This document shows, in pieces, positions 30,340-39,418 of a DNA stretch of 64,000 bases. A program made the position numbers and the translations under genes. Within the stretch, counting starts at the first letter, position 1; the number at the start of each line of letters is the position of its first letter. Below the pieces are notes generated by a model. That model worked only from the letters and a program-made list of their open reading frames with translations, did no database searches and had not been told where the DNA came from. The stretch comes from Amycolatopsis lexingtonensis (GTDB lineage Bacteria > Actinomycetota > Actinomycetes > Mycobacteriales > Pseudonocardiaceae): contig NZ_JADBEG010000001.1 of assembly GCF_014873755.1 (NCBI RefSeq), positions 9,026,501-9,090,500 of the forward strand, in the 5' to 3' direction.

Positions 30340-32106
30340 ATGGCGCGGGACATCTCGACGGTCGGAGTGATCGGCCTGGGCACGATGGGGGCCGGGATCG
30401 CCGAAGTGCTCGCGCGCAGCGGGCTCGACGTCGTCACGGTCGAGCTCGACGAGGCGGGGGTCGCGCGGGGCCGCGGGCACCTGCGGCACTCCACCGAGCG
30501 CGCGCTCTCCGGCGGCAAGCTGGACGCTCCGGGGCGCGACGCGCTGCTGGGCCGGATCCGGTACAGCACCTCGCTTTCCGATCTGTCCGATGTGGACTTG
30601 GTGATCGAGGCGATCCCGGAGAGCCTCGAGTTGAAGGCCGACGTCTTCACCGAGCTCGACAAGATCACCCGGCCCGAGGTCGTGTTCGCGTCCAACACGT
30701 CGTCGCTGTCGATCACCGAGATCGGGGTGCACACCACGCGGCCCGGCAAGGTCGTCGGCATGCACTTCTTCAACCCCGCGCCGGTGCAGAAGCTCGTCGA
30801 AATCGTCAAGACCGTGGTGACCGAACCGGAGGTCGTCACCGAAGTGGTCGAGTTCGCCGAGCGGCTCGGCAAGGTGCCGGTGGTGATCGGCGACCGGGCC
30901 GGGTTCATCGCGAACGCGCTGCTGTTCGGCTACCTCAACCACGCGGTGCGGATGTACGAGCAGCGCTACGCCACCCGCGAAGACCTCGACGCCGCGATGC
31001 GCTTCGGCTGCGGCTACCCGATGGGCCCGCTCGCGCTGCTCGACCTGATCGGGCTGGACACCGCGAACGAAATCCTCGACACGATGTACCACCAGTCCCG
31101 CAACCGCCTGCACGCACCGGCGCCGCTGCTCAAGCAGATGATCACGGCCGGCCTGCTCGGCCGCAAGACCGGCCGCGGCTTCTACACCTACGACGCCCCG
31201 GACTCGCCGAACGTGGTCGCTTCCGACGTCGTGTCCACTGTGGACGCGGTGCCGTCGCGTCCGGTGTCGCGGGTCGGCGTGGTCGGCACCGGGACGATGG
31301 CCACCGGCATCGCGGAGGTGTTCGCGAAGCGCGGCCTCGACGTCGTGCTGCGCGCCCGGAGCTTGGAGAAGGCCCAGGCGTCGGTGGCTCGCGTCAAGAA
31401 GTCGCTCGACAAGGCCGTGGTCCGGGGGAAGATGTCCGAAGAGGACGCTTCGGCCGCGCTGGCCCGGATCACCCCGGTGACGGACTTCGAGGCGCTGGCC
31501 GACGTCGACCTGGTCGTCGAGGCGGTCGCCGAGGAGCTTTCGGTGAAGCAGGCGGTGTTCTCGGCGCTGGACGAGGTCGTCCGCCCCGGCGCGGTGCTCG
31601 CCACGACGACGTCCTCCCTGCCGGTGATCGAGTGCGCGGCGGCGACCTCCCGGCCGTCCGATGTGGTCGGTCTCCACTTCTTCAACCCCGCGCCGGTGAT
31701 GAAGCTCGTCGAGGTGGTCTCGACGATCGCGACCGCCCCGGACGTGGTCTCGACGGCGAGCGCTGTCTGCGCCGCGGTCGGCAAGCACGCCGTCCACTGC
31801 GGCGACCGCGCGGGCTTCATCGTCAACGCGCTGCTGTTCCCGTACCTCAACGACGCGGTCAAGATGCTGGAGGCCCACTACGCGGAGGCGGACGACATCG
31901 ACACGGCCATGAAGGTCGGGTGCGGGTTGCCGATGGGCCCGTTCGAGCTGCTGGACGTCGTCGGGCTGGACGTTTCGCTGGCGATTCAGCGGACGTTGTT
32001 CAACGAGTTCCGCGAGGAGGGCTTCGCGCCGGCGCCGCTGCTGGAGCACCTCGTGACGGCTGGGAGGCTGGGGCGGAAGACCGGGAAGGGCTTCAAGACC
32101 TACTGA
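30340..32106 (+). CDS. Tandem 3-hydroxyacyl-CoA dehydrogenase (fused double domain)
   Basis: 588 residues made of two complete 3-hydroxybutyryl-CoA dehydrogenase units joined near residue 305. Each begins with an NAD loop (GVIGLGTMGAGIAEVLA; GVVGTGTMATGIAEVFA), has the catalytic HFFNPAPV motif and the C-terminal CGYPMGP/CGLPMGP segment, and ends in GRKTGRGFYTY/GRKTGKGFKTY. Both active sites look intact, unlike fusions with one dead half. Role in acyl-CoA or butyrate-type metabolism. Confidence 0.88.
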   Translation: MARDISTVGVIGLGTMGAGIAEVLARSGLDVVTVELDEAGVARGRGHLRHSTERALSGGKLDAPGRDALLGRIRYSTSLSDLSDVDLVIEAIPESLELKADVFTELDKITRPEVVFASNTSSLSITEIGVHTTRPGKVVGMHFFNPAPVQKLVEIVKTVVTEPEVVTEVVEFAERLGKVPVVIGDRAGFIANALLFGYLNHAVRMYEQRYATREDLDAAMRFGCGYPMGPLALLDLIGLDTANEILDTMYHQSRNRLHAPAPLLKQMITAGLLGRKTGRGFYTYDAPDSPNVVASDVVSTVDAVPSRPVSRVGVVGTGTMATGIAEVFAKRGLDVVLRARSLEKAQASVARVKKSLDKAVVRGKMSEEDASAALARITPVTDFEALADVDLVVEAVAEELSVKQAVFSALDEVVRPGAVLATTTSSLPVIECAAATSRPSDVVGLHFFNPAPVMKLVEVVSTIATAPDVVSTASAVCAAVGKHAVHCGDRAGFIVNALLFPYLNDAVKMLEAHYAEADDIDTAMKVGCGLPMGPFELLDVVGLDVSLAIQRTLFNEFREEGFAPAPLLEHLVTAGRLGRKTGKGFKTY

Positions 32107-32517
32107 TCAGCGCCCGGTCACCTCGCCGAGGACTGGTTTGACATCCAGGATCGGGGTGCCGTCGATCGCTTCCAGGCCGGTCACCGTGAGGGTGCCTTTG
32201 TCCGCTGCCGTCACGGTGACCGTGTGGAGGCCGATCGGGTTGGGGCGGTCCGGGGAGCGGGTCGAGAAGACCCCCGTCGTGGGGCGGGCCGGGTCGCTGC
32301 GGGGGTGTACCGATTGGACTTCGCGGTCGGCTTCGTGCAGCCAGGTGAGCAGGACCAGGCGGTCGCCCGGGCGCAGGTCGGCCGCCGCTGGGTGGAACTC
32401 GGGGGCGAAGACCACGCGGGCCGGTGGGGCGCCCTCGTCGCCCTGTTTCGGGGCCGTGCCGCGGTGGGTCAGGGGTGACTCCACGTGGGCTACCGGGCGG
32501 ACCTCGTAGCTCGTCAC
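32107..32517 (-). CDS. trmO: tRNA N6-threonylcarbamoyladenosine methyltransferase, TrmO/TsaA family
   Basis: 136 residues. Family motifs are present: HVESPLTHRGTAPKQGDEGA near the N-terminus, FSTRSPDRPNPIGLHTVTV in the middle and GLEAIDGTPILDVKPVL at the C-terminus. TrmO uses SAM to methylate t6A37 of some tRNAs; this short form contains only the core beta-barrel domain. GTG start overlaps the stop of the deaminase gene, so it is the last gene of the three-gene leftward operon. Confidence 0.85.
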   Translation of the reverse strand: MTSYEVRPVAHVESPLTHRGTAPKQGDEGAPPARVVFAPEFHPAAADLRPGDRLVLLTWLHEADREVQSVHPRSDPARPTTGVFSTRSPDRPNPIGLHTVTVTAADKGTLTVTGLEAIDGTPILDVKPVLGEVTGR

Positions 32518-32939
32518 GTGTAGTACCCCTCGACCGGTACGCGGGCCTCGTCGAACAGGGCGGGGCCGTCGAGTTCGTAGCCCCACTTCACCGGCGGGCG
32601 CAGGGTGAGGAACTGCTCGGTCGAGAGCGCGTACACCACGCGGCCCAGCCCGGACCGCTCGATCGCGCCCGTGCACATGCCGCAGGGCTGGGTGCTGGTG
32701 AACATCGTCGTCGCCGCCGCGGTTTCCGCGTCGAGGTTCTGCGCCGCCCAGCGGGCCAGCTTCAGCTCCGGGTGGGCGGTGATGTCGTTGTCGGTCAACG
32801 ACGTGTTGCGGTCTTCGGCGATGATCTTGCCGTCGGCGTCGGCCAGCAGGGAGCCGAACGGCGGGTTGCCGTGTTCCTCGCGCGCTTCGCGGGCGAGCTC
32901 GATCGCCCGCCGCAGCAGGGCTTCTTCGGTTTCCTTCAC
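32514..32939 (-). CDS. Nucleoside/guanine deaminase-like protein
   Basis: 141 residues. The zinc site is His56-x-Glu58 (AHPELK) and Cys86/Cys89 (TQPCGMC), as in cytidine/deoxycytidylate deaminase-fold enzymes. The N-terminal NPPFGSLLAD segment and the LARWAAQ helix fit the guanine/nucleoside deaminase branch. GTG start overlaps the LLM oxidoreductase stop. Confidence 0.85.
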   Translation of the reverse strand: MKETEEALLRRAIELAREAREEHGNPPFGSLLADADGKIIAEDRNTSLTDNDITAHPELKLARWAAQNLDAETAAATTMFTSTQPCGMCTGAIERSGLGRVVYALSTEQFLTLRPPVKWGYELDGPALFDEARVPVEGYYT

Positions 32940-33775
32940 CGGTTCTCCTTCCAGGACGCGGCGATCGCCGCGAGGTCTCGCCACGCCACCTCCGGGTGGA
33001 GGGTCTCGGCCGGGTCCGCGTCGAACGGGTCGAGCACGACGGTCTCCGCCCCCAGCGCCCGCAGCTGCGCCAGGTCGTCGACGACCTGCCCGAGGGTGCC
33101 TTCGCCGGCCCGCCGGTCGGGTCCGGTCACCGGCGATCCGGTCACCCGCAACAGGATTCGCGGCGCGAAGGCGGGCACCGGCCGGTCGCCGGCCAGCTTT
33201 TCCAGCCGGGCCAAGCCTTCCCGGAAGCCGGACATCGTCAGTCGCAGCGGGTGCCACGCGTCGCCGAGCTCGATCGCGCGGCGCAGGCCGGCATCGCTGT
33301 GGCCGCCCAGCCAGAGCGGGATCGGGCCCGTGCGGTAGTCGTCGTGGGCGGCCCAGGCCGCGCGGATCGTCCGGAGGTACTCGGTCGTGAGCTTCCCCCG
33401 CCGCTCGAACGGCACGCCCAGCGCGTCGAACTCCTGCTTCGCCCAGCCGATACCGGCGCCGAGCACCAGCCGGCCGCCGCTCAGCGCGTCGAGGTTCGCC
33501 GCCATCCGGGCCACCAGCAGGGGATGCCGGTACGGCACCACCAGCACGGTGGTGCCGAGCCGCACCCGCTCGGTGACCCCGGCCAGCCACGACAGCGTCG
33601 TGAACGGTTCGTAGAACGGCGCCGGGTACTGCTCGGCGACGTCCGGCGTGATGGCGACGTGGTCGGACACCATCAGCAGGTCGTAGCCGAGGCCTTCAAC
33701 CGTCCGCGCCCACGCGCGCAGCACGCCCGGATCCGTGCCGGGGCCGAAGTTGGGAACGTTCACGCCGATCTTCAC
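32936..33775 (-). CDS. F420-dependent LLM-class oxidoreductase (TIGR03619-type)
   Basis: 279 residues, a luciferase-like TIM barrel. Motifs: MKIGVNVPNFGPGTDP at the start, GYDLLMVSDHVAI, GRLVLGAGIGWAKQEFDALG in the middle. These match the TIGR03619 branch of F420-dependent enzymes in actinobacteria. Substrate unknown. First gene of the operon with the deaminase and trmO. Confidence 0.85.
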   Translation of the reverse strand: MKIGVNVPNFGPGTDPGVLRAWARTVEGLGYDLLMVSDHVAITPDVAEQYPAPFYEPFTTLSWLAGVTERVRLGTTVLVVPYRHPLLVARMAANLDALSGGRLVLGAGIGWAKQEFDALGVPFERRGKLTTEYLRTIRAAWAAHDDYRTGPIPLWLGGHSDAGLRRAIELGDAWHPLRLTMSGFREGLARLEKLAGDRPVPAFAPRILLRVTGSPVTGPDRRAGEGTLGQVVDDLAQLRALGAETVVLDPFDADPAETLHPEVAWRDLAAIAASWKENR

Positions 33776-33868
33776 CGGGAAAGGCTATCGGCGCTCCGGC
33801 CCTGATCGGAAGGGAACAATCACGGCGTTGACCGGCTCGGACCGTGGATCTCGCGGTACATTCGGCGA

Positions 33869-34333
33869 ATGACCGAGAGTCTCGACCAGACGGACTGGGC
33901 GATCCTCGTCGAGCTCCAGCGCGACGCCCGGCTGCCGCTCACCGAGCTGGGCCGCCGGGTGAACCTCAGCGCGTCCGCGACGACCGAACGGCTCCGCCGG
34001 CTCGAGGCCACCGGCGTGATCACCGGTTACCGCGCGCAGGTCGACCTCGGCAAGGTCGGCTACGCGGTGCTCGCCGTCGTCCGGCTCAAGTACCCCGGCA
34101 GCCGGCACGAGGCGCTGCACAAGCTGCTCGCCGAACGCCCCGAGATCCTCGAATGCCTGCGCACCACCGGCGACGACTGCTACACGCTCAAGGTCGCCGC
34201 CGCCTCGATGGCCCACCTCGAGCACACGATGGACGAACTCGCCCAGTTCGGCAGCACGACCACGAACGTCGTCTACAGCCAGACCCTGCCCTACCGCGGC
34301 CCGCAGGAGCCCGCCCGTGACCCCGGTGCCTGA
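33869..34333 (+). CDS. Lrp/AsnC family regulator
   Basis: 154 residues. AsnC-type helix-turn-helix at about residues 8-58 (LDQTDWAILVELQRDARLPL, NLSASATTERLRRLEATGVI), then the RAM ligand domain with KLGYAV-like VGYAVLAVVRL and DDCYTLKVAA. Amino-acid or other small-molecule sensing is typical. It overlaps the NTPase gene start by 17 bp. Confidence 0.88.
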   Translation: MTESLDQTDWAILVELQRDARLPLTELGRRVNLSASATTERLRRLEATGVITGYRAQVDLGKVGYAVLAVVRLKYPGSRHEALHKLLAERPEILECLRTTGDDCYTLKVAAASMAHLEHTMDELAQFGSTTTNVVYSQTLPYRGPQEPARDPGA

Positions 34334-34841
34334 GCGCGTCGTCGTCTACGGCGTGACCGGCTCGGGCAAGTCGACGCTCGCCGCCCGCATCGCCGAGCGC
34401 ACCGGCCTGCCCTACGTTTCGGCGGACGACCTGAGCTGGCAACCCGGCTGGGTGCCGGTGCCCGACGACGAGCAGCGCCGCCGCATCGCCGAGGTCTGCG
34501 CGGGGGAGCGGTGGGTCCTCGACTCCGCCTACGGGAAGTGGCGCGACGTCGTGCTGGCGCGCACCCAGCTCGTGGTCGGGCTCGACTACCCACGCTGGCT
34601 TTCGCTGGGCAGGCTGGTGCGCCGGACGTTGTGGCGCTCGGTGACCCGCGAGCGGATCTGCAACGGCAACGTCGAGTCGTTCCGGCAGATGTTCTCGGCG
34701 GACTCGATCATCCGATGGCACTTCAGGTCGTTCGCGACGAAGCGGGCACGGATCCGGGCCTGGGCCGACGAGTCGCCCGGCCCGGTCGTGGTCCGGCTGA
34801 CTTCCCCGCGCGCGACGCGCCGCTGGCTCGAGTCCCTCTGA
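34317..34841 (+). CDS. P-loop NTPase, adenylate kinase/topology modulation-like
   Basis: 174 residues from a GTG that lies within the end of the Lrp-type gene. Walker A is GVTGSGKST (residues 12-20). The pattern YVSADDLSWQPGWVPVP, ERWVLDSAYGKWRD and LDYPRWLSLGRLVRRTL matches the FlaR/adenylate kinase-like family whose members are loosely annotated as DNA topology modulation proteins. Substrate unknown. Confidence 0.8.
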   Translation: MTPVPERVVVYGVTGSGKSTLAARIAERTGLPYVSADDLSWQPGWVPVPDDEQRRRIAEVCAGERWVLDSAYGKWRDVVLARTQLVVGLDYPRWLSLGRLVRRTLWRSVTRERICNGNVESFRQMFSADSIIRWHFRSFATKRARIRAWADESPGPVVVRLTSPRATRRWLESL

Positions 34842-34843
34842 CG

Positions 34844-35320
34844 TCAGGAGCCCGGGGGTAGGAGCGGGCCGCCGCTCCAGTGCTGGAACACCAGGTTCGT
34901 GTGGACGCGGGCCACCTCGTCCCGCGCGGTCAGCTCGTCGAGTACCAGGCGTTGCAGCTCGCCGGCCGAGCTGGTGGCCACGTGCGCGAGGAAGTCGTCC
35001 GGGCCGGTCAGGTGGTAGACCGCGCGCACCTCCGGCAGGGACAGCAGGTGCTCGATGAACGGGTCGACCAGCGGCCGCCGGTGGGGGCGGACCTGGACGA
35101 ACAGGAAGGCTTCCAGCGGGCGGCCCAGCTTGGCCGCGTCGACCGAGGCGTGCTGGCCGGTGATCACGCCCGTGTCGCGCAGCCGGGCCACGCGGTCGAG
35201 GCACGTCGAGGGCGCGATGCCGACCGCGGCCGCCAGGTCCTTGTTCGTGATCCGGGCATCGTTCTGCAGCAGGCGCAGAATCTCGAGGTCCACCGGACTC
35301 AGTTCGACGGAAGCGGACAT
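34844..35320 (-). CDS. Lrp/AsnC family regulator (divergent from the gamma-lyase gene)
   Basis: 158 residues. Helix-turn-helix LSPVDLEILRLLQNDARITN and VGIAPSTCLDRVARLRDTGVI, then a RAM domain. Divergent pairing with a cysteine/methionine lyase matches known cases such as MdeR beside methionine gamma-lyase, so this protein probably controls the neighbouring gene and itself. Confidence 0.88.
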   Translation of the reverse strand: MSASVELSPVDLEILRLLQNDARITNKDLAAAVGIAPSTCLDRVARLRDTGVITGQHASVDAAKLGRPLEAFLFVQVRPHRRPLVDPFIEHLLSLPEVRAVYHLTGPDDFLAHVATSSAGELQRLVLDELTARDEVARVHTNLVFQHWSGGPLLPPGS

Positions 35321-35365
35321 CGGCGAATCATATCCGAGAGTGTTGCCCTCGATCCGGGGAAAGAT

Positions 35366-35377
35366 CGAGCATGCTCG
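35366..35377. promoter_or_regulatory. Candidate Lrp operator CGAGCATGCTCG
   Basis: A 12-bp perfect palindrome one base before the lyase ATG, in the 58-bp divergent gap. Likely regulatory site, unproven. Confidence 0.35.
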
Positions 35378-35378
35378 C

Positions 35379-36497
35379 ATGACTTCCGCGCTGCGTACCC
35401 GAGCCGTCCACGCCGGCCGTGACGACCTCACGGACCTCGGCGTGCACGCCGCTCCGCTCGACCTGTCCACGACCTACCCGTCCCGCGACAGTGCCGCCGA
35501 AGCCGCCCGGATCGACGACTTCGCCGCGGGCGGCGAGCTCGACGGCCCGCCGATCTACGGCCGGGTGGGCAACCCGACCGTCGAACGGTTCGAGCGGGCG
35601 CTCGCCGAACTCGAGGGCTTCGACCACGGCGTCGCGTTCGCCAGTGGGATGGCCGCCGTCTCGGCCTGCCTGCTTTCCGCGGTGGCGCAAGGGAAACGGC
35701 ACGTCGTCGCCGTGCGCCCGCTGTACGGCTGCAGCGACCACCTGCTCGAGTCCGGGCTGCTCGGCACCGAGGTCACCTGGGCCGCACCCGGCGCCGTCGC
35801 CGCCGCGCTCCGGCCGGACACCGGGCTGGTGTTCGTCGAGACGCCGGCCAACCCGACGCTGGCCGAGGTGGACCTCGCCGGGCTGGCGGCGGCCTGCGGG
35901 GACGTGCCGCTGGCCGTGGACAACACCTTCGCCACGCCCGTGCTGCAGCGCCCCGGCCGCCACGGGGCCCGGATGGTGCTGCACAGCGCGACGAAGTTCC
36001 TCGGCGGCCACGGCGACGTGATGGGCGGGGTCGTCGCGTGCGACGCCGAAGAAGCCGCGCGCCTGCGGCAGATCCGCTTCGCGACCGGCGGCGTGCTGCA
36101 CCCGCTCGCCGGATACCTGTTGCTGCGCGGGCTTTCCACGCTGCCGCTGCGCGTCAACGCCGCCTCCGCGACCGCGGCGACGCTGGCTTCACGGCTCGCC
36201 GAGCACCCGGCCGTGACCGCCGTCCACTACCCGCGGATCGGCGGGCCGCTGGTGGCGTTCGAGGTCGACGGCGACCCGCACGCCCTGATCGGGGCGGTCC
36301 GGCTGATCACGCCGGCCGTCAGCCTCGGCAGCGTCGACACGCTGATCCAGCACCCCGGCTCGATCAGCCACCGGATCGTCGACGAGGACGACCGGCGCGG
36401 TGCCGGCGTGTCCGACCAGCTGATCCGGATGTCCGTCGGCCTCGAGGACGTCGAGGACCTGTGGGCCGACCTGGAGCAGGCGCTGAAGGCGCTCTAG
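35379..36497 (+). CDS. PLP-dependent trans-sulfuration enzyme (methionine/cystathionine gamma-lyase type)
   Basis: 372 residues, Cys/Met metabolism family. Hallmarks: YGRVGNPTVERFERALAELE, FASGMAAVSACLLS, and the PLP lysine in LHSATKFLGGHGD. Usual relatives have 380-400 residues, so this form is slightly short. The C-terminal VSLGSVDTLIQHPGSISH and SVGLEDVEDL are typical. Regulation by the divergent Lrp protein suggests catabolism of a sulfur amino acid, so methionine gamma-lyase is favoured, but this is inference. Confidence 0.85.
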   Translation: MTSALRTRAVHAGRDDLTDLGVHAAPLDLSTTYPSRDSAAEAARIDDFAAGGELDGPPIYGRVGNPTVERFERALAELEGFDHGVAFASGMAAVSACLLSAVAQGKRHVVAVRPLYGCSDHLLESGLLGTEVTWAAPGAVAAALRPDTGLVFVETPANPTLAEVDLAGLAAACGDVPLAVDNTFATPVLQRPGRHGARMVLHSATKFLGGHGDVMGGVVACDAEEAARLRQIRFATGGVLHPLAGYLLLRGLSTLPLRVNAASATAATLASRLAEHPAVTAVHYPRIGGPLVAFEVDGDPHALIGAVRLITPAVSLGSVDTLIQHPGSISHRIVDEDDRRGAGVSDQLIRMSVGLEDVEDLWADLEQALKAL

Positions 36498-36703
36498 CCG
36501 CAGCAGCCGCCACCACAGCAGCCGCCACCACCGGCCGAGGCCGCGGGACCGCTCGCGGCCCCGGTGAGGGCGACCGTGGTGAGCAGCTTGACGGTGTCGG
36601 AGTGCCCCTCCGGGCAGGGCGCCGGCGCACCGGATTCGCTCATCGGGCGCAGGAGCTCGAAGGTCTCGGTGCACTCGCGGCAGCGGTAGGCGTAGGTCGG
36701 CAT
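36494..36703 (-). CDS. FmdB-type zinc-ribbon protein
   Basis: 69 residues. N-terminal zinc ribbon MPTYAYRCRECTETFELL with the second cysteine pair region at CPEGHS, then a Ser/Ala/Gly spacer and a Gly/Cys-rich tail GGGGCCGGGCCG. The family is often found as a putative regulatory protein. The stop overlaps the lyase stop region by 4 bp. Confidence 0.85.
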   Translation of the reverse strand: MPTYAYRCRECTETFELLRPMSESGAPAPCPEGHSDTVKLLTTVALTGAASGPAASAGGGGCCGGGCCG

Positions 36704-36806
36704 GCCGCGATTATCGCCGGACGGCCGGGTGGAGGGGAAGCCGGGCAGCGGGGCGGGATCCGCCGCCCGGACCGCCGCGGGCGGTCATCGGTGGGAAGCT
36801 GGGCGC

Positions 36807-37931
36807 GTGCAGCCGCCTTCGCTCGCCGACGTCCCGCACCTCGGCCAGGTCGTCCCGTCCCTGCTCGCCGCGTTGGGGGTGCCCGGCTGCGCTAACACCC
36901 TGTCCCTGCCGGAGGTCCGCAGCGCCGGGGTGCTCCTCGTCGACGGGCTCGGCTGGGAACTGCTCGCCGAGCACGCCGCGGACGCCCCGGTGCTGACCGA
37001 GCTCGCCCGCGAGTCGCTGCGCGTGGGCTTCCCGTCGACGACGGCCGCCGGCGTGGCCGCGATCGGCACCGGGCTCGCGTCGGGCGAACACGGCATGGTC
37101 GGCTACACCTTCGAAATGCCCGGCACGGGTGTGCTCAACGCGTTGCGCTGGTGCAGCCACGAGGACGGTAGCGACCTGCGCGGCGCCCTCCCACCCCGCG
37201 AAGTGCAGCCGCTGCAGACGACGTTCGAGCGGGCCGCCGCGGCCGGGATCGACGCCGCGGTGGTGTCGGCCGGGAAGTTCGCCGACACCGCGCTGACCCG
37301 GGCCACCCAGAGCGGCGCGCGCTACGCCGGGGTGCACGCGCTGGGCGACCTCGCCGCGCGGACGGTGGACGTGCTCGGCGGGCGTGCCTTCTGCTACGCC
37401 TACCACAGCGAACTCGACCTGCTGGGCCACGTCTACGGGCCCGGCTCGACGGCCTGGCGGATGCAGCTGCGGCAGGTCGACCGGCTCGTTGAGTCCATTG
37501 TGGAGGGTCTGCCGTCCGGTGCGCTGCTCGCCGTCGTGGCCGACCACGGGATGGTGACCGTCGACGACAAGCTCGACCTCGAAGACGTCCCGGAGCTGCT
37601 GGAGGGCGTCCGGACGTTCGGGGGCGAGGTGCGGGCCCGGCACGTCTACACCGAGCCGGGCGCGGCCGCGGACGTCCTCGCGGCCTGGCGGGCGGTGCTC
37701 GGCGAGCGGGCCTGGGTGCGCTCGCGGGAGGAAGCCGTCGCCGAGGGCTGGTTCGGGCACACGGTCAGCGACCGGGTGCTGCCCCGCATCGGCGACGTCG
37801 TCGCCGCGGCCAGGGACCGGTTCGGGATGGTGCGCGGGCTCGCGGAGGCCATCGAGACTTCGCTGATCGGGCAGCACGGGTCGCTGACCACCGCCGAGCA
37901 GCTGGTCCCGCTCGCGCTCGCCCAGGGCTGA
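36807..37931 (+). CDS. Alkaline phosphatase/nucleotide pyrophosphatase superfamily protein
   Basis: 374 residues from GTG. Metal-binding features of the superfamily are visible: GVLLVDGLGWELL, the nucleophile region GFPSTTAAGVAAIGTG, the YHSELDLLGHVYGPGS segment and VVADHGMVTV. It is cytoplasmic by sequence (no signal peptide). Probably hydrolyses a phosphodiester or nucleotide sugar; exact substrate unknown. Confidence 0.85.
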   Translation: MQPPSLADVPHLGQVVPSLLAALGVPGCANTLSLPEVRSAGVLLVDGLGWELLAEHAADAPVLTELARESLRVGFPSTTAAGVAAIGTGLASGEHGMVGYTFEMPGTGVLNALRWCSHEDGSDLRGALPPREVQPLQTTFERAAAAGIDAAVVSAGKFADTALTRATQSGARYAGVHALGDLAARTVDVLGGRAFCYAYHSELDLLGHVYGPGSTAWRMQLRQVDRLVESIVEGLPSGALLAVVADHGMVTVDDKLDLEDVPELLEGVRTFGGEVRARHVYTEPGAAADVLAAWRAVLGERAWVRSREEAVAEGWFGHTVSDRVLPRIGDVVAAARDRFGMVRGLAEAIETSLIGQHGSLTTAEQLVPLALAQG

Positions 37932-38027
37932 CCGGCGCCCGGTTTCCGGGAACGTGCCCGGGCGGGAACTTTCCCCCGTCCGGTGCCGACCTGTCCACTG
38001 CGTACCGGACTGACGGGAGTGGGCGGA

Positions 38028-39128
38028 ATGAGCGTGCTGGACGGGATCGGGGTCGTCGGGGCGGGCGGCGAGGGACGGGCCGTGGCCGCCCACCTCGCCG
38101 CGCTGGGCTTGCCCGTGCACCTCTACACGCGGGATCTCGCCGCCGTGGCGGGGATCGCGCGCCGCCGGGAGATCGTCGCGCGCGGCGCGCTCGAGGGCCG
38201 GTTCCCGCTGCGGGAGGTGACCTCGGACCCCGCCGGGCTGTGCGGGCGCGCCGTTGTGCTGGTCGCCACGGTGACCACCGCCTACCCGGAGGTCGCCGCC
38301 CGCCTCGCGCCGCACCTGAGCGCGGGACAGGTCGTGGTGCTGTTCTCCAGCAAGCTGTGCGGGAGCGTCGAGTTCGCGCACGCGCTCGCCGCCGCCGGGG
38401 CGCCGGCGGTCGACGTCGTCGAGACCGACGCGCTCTTCGCCGCCCGGCCGGCCGGGACCGACGGGGTGACCGTGCTGGGCGCCAAGGGCTGGAACCTGAT
38501 CTCCGGCAGCACCCCGGCCGCCGTCGCCCGGCGGGCCGGGCTGCTGCGCGAGTGGTTCCCGATGCTGGAGATCGCGCGCAACCCGGTGGAACGCGGGCTG
38601 CACGACTTCGGGGCGGTCGCGCACGTGCCGATCGCGCTCGCCAACCTCGGGACCATCGACCGCGCGGAGGAGCTGCTCTTCTACGTCGACGGCGTCTCGG
38701 CGCGCACGATCGCGTTGCTGGAGCGGACCGAGGCCGAGTTCGCGCTGGTGGCGAGGGCTTACGGCGCCCGGCTGATGCCGATGACCGAGGTGCTCGACCG
38801 GTACTACGGCTGCCCGGCCACGACGCTGCTGGACGCGCTGCGGACGGTGGAGCCGTACCGGACGATCGCCGCGCCGACCAGCCTTGATCACAGGTTCTTG
38901 ACGGAGGACATCCGGTCGACGCTGGTGCCGCTGCAGGCGCTCGCGCGGTGCGCCGGGGTGGCGACGCCGGTGGTGGATGCCGCGATCACGATCATGTCGG
39001 TGCTGGGCGGAGAGGATTTCCGGCGGACCGGGCGGACCCTGGGGCGGCTGGGGTGGGAGGGGCTCGGCCATGAGGGGATCGTGCGGCGGTTGGGGGTCGG
39101 TGGCGGGGCGGTGGGCCGGGCGGCTTGA
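38028..39128 (+). CDS. NAD/NADP octopine/nopaline dehydrogenase family protein
   Basis: 366 residues. The N-terminal Rossmann loop [19 protein letters not shown] is followed by a C-terminal helical domain with GLHDFGAVAHVPIALAN and YGCPATTLLDAL, as in opine dehydrogenases. These enzymes reductively join an amino acid and a keto acid, including in bacterial metallophore synthesis, but no partner synthase lies nearby. Substrate unknown. Confidence 0.8.
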   Translation: MSVLDGIGVVGAGGEGRAVAAHLAALGLPVHLYTRDLAAVAGIARRREIVARGALEGRFPLREVTSDPAGLCGRAVVLVATVTTAYPEVAARLAPHLSAGQVVVLFSSKLCGSVEFAHALAAAGAPAVDVVETDALFAARPAGTDGVTVLGAKGWNLISGSTPAAVARRAGLLREWFPMLEIARNPVERGLHDFGAVAHVPIALANLGTIDRAEELLFYVDGVSARTIALLERTEAEFALVARAYGARLMPMTEVLDRYYGCPATTLLDALRTVEPYRTIAAPTSLDHRFLTEDIRSTLVPLQALARCAGVATPVVDAAITIMSVLGGEDFRRTGRTLGRLGWEGLGHEGIVRRLGVGGGAVGRAA

Positions 39129-39418
39129 GGTCTCGCTGGGTGGGTGCGCGGACCGGGGGCGTCGCCCGTGCGCGGATCGGAGTTCGGCGGACCGGGATGC
39201 CCGGGATCGCGTGGCCGGGAAGGCCATGAGGGGGACCGTGCGCTGGTGGTGAGCCGGGCGGCTTGAGGTCTTGCGGGCGGGTGCGTGCCTCGGCCGTGTG
39301 CGGAGCTGGGTGCCCAGGGCCGTGCGAGCGGGAGGCATGGAACTCCGCGTGGCGAGTGGTCCAGGAGCCCCTCGGACCGGTGGCGGGCGGCTGAACCCGT
39401 GGCCGTTACCGTGGGTCC
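39129..39418. repeat. Gene-free region with a 33-34-bp direct repeat
   Basis: No supported gene in 290 bases. A copy of the opine-dehydrogenase gene 3' end (39115-39148, beginning GCCGGGCGGCTTGAGGTCT) recurs at 39253-39285 with the first 19 bases identical, suggesting a small tandem duplication that extended past the stop. Confidence 0.6.

Noticed and set aside
36711..39338. Very long open frame antisense to the phosphatase and opine-dehydrogenase genes
   Set aside because: It spans two real genes and their spacer; a by-product of GC-rich third positions.
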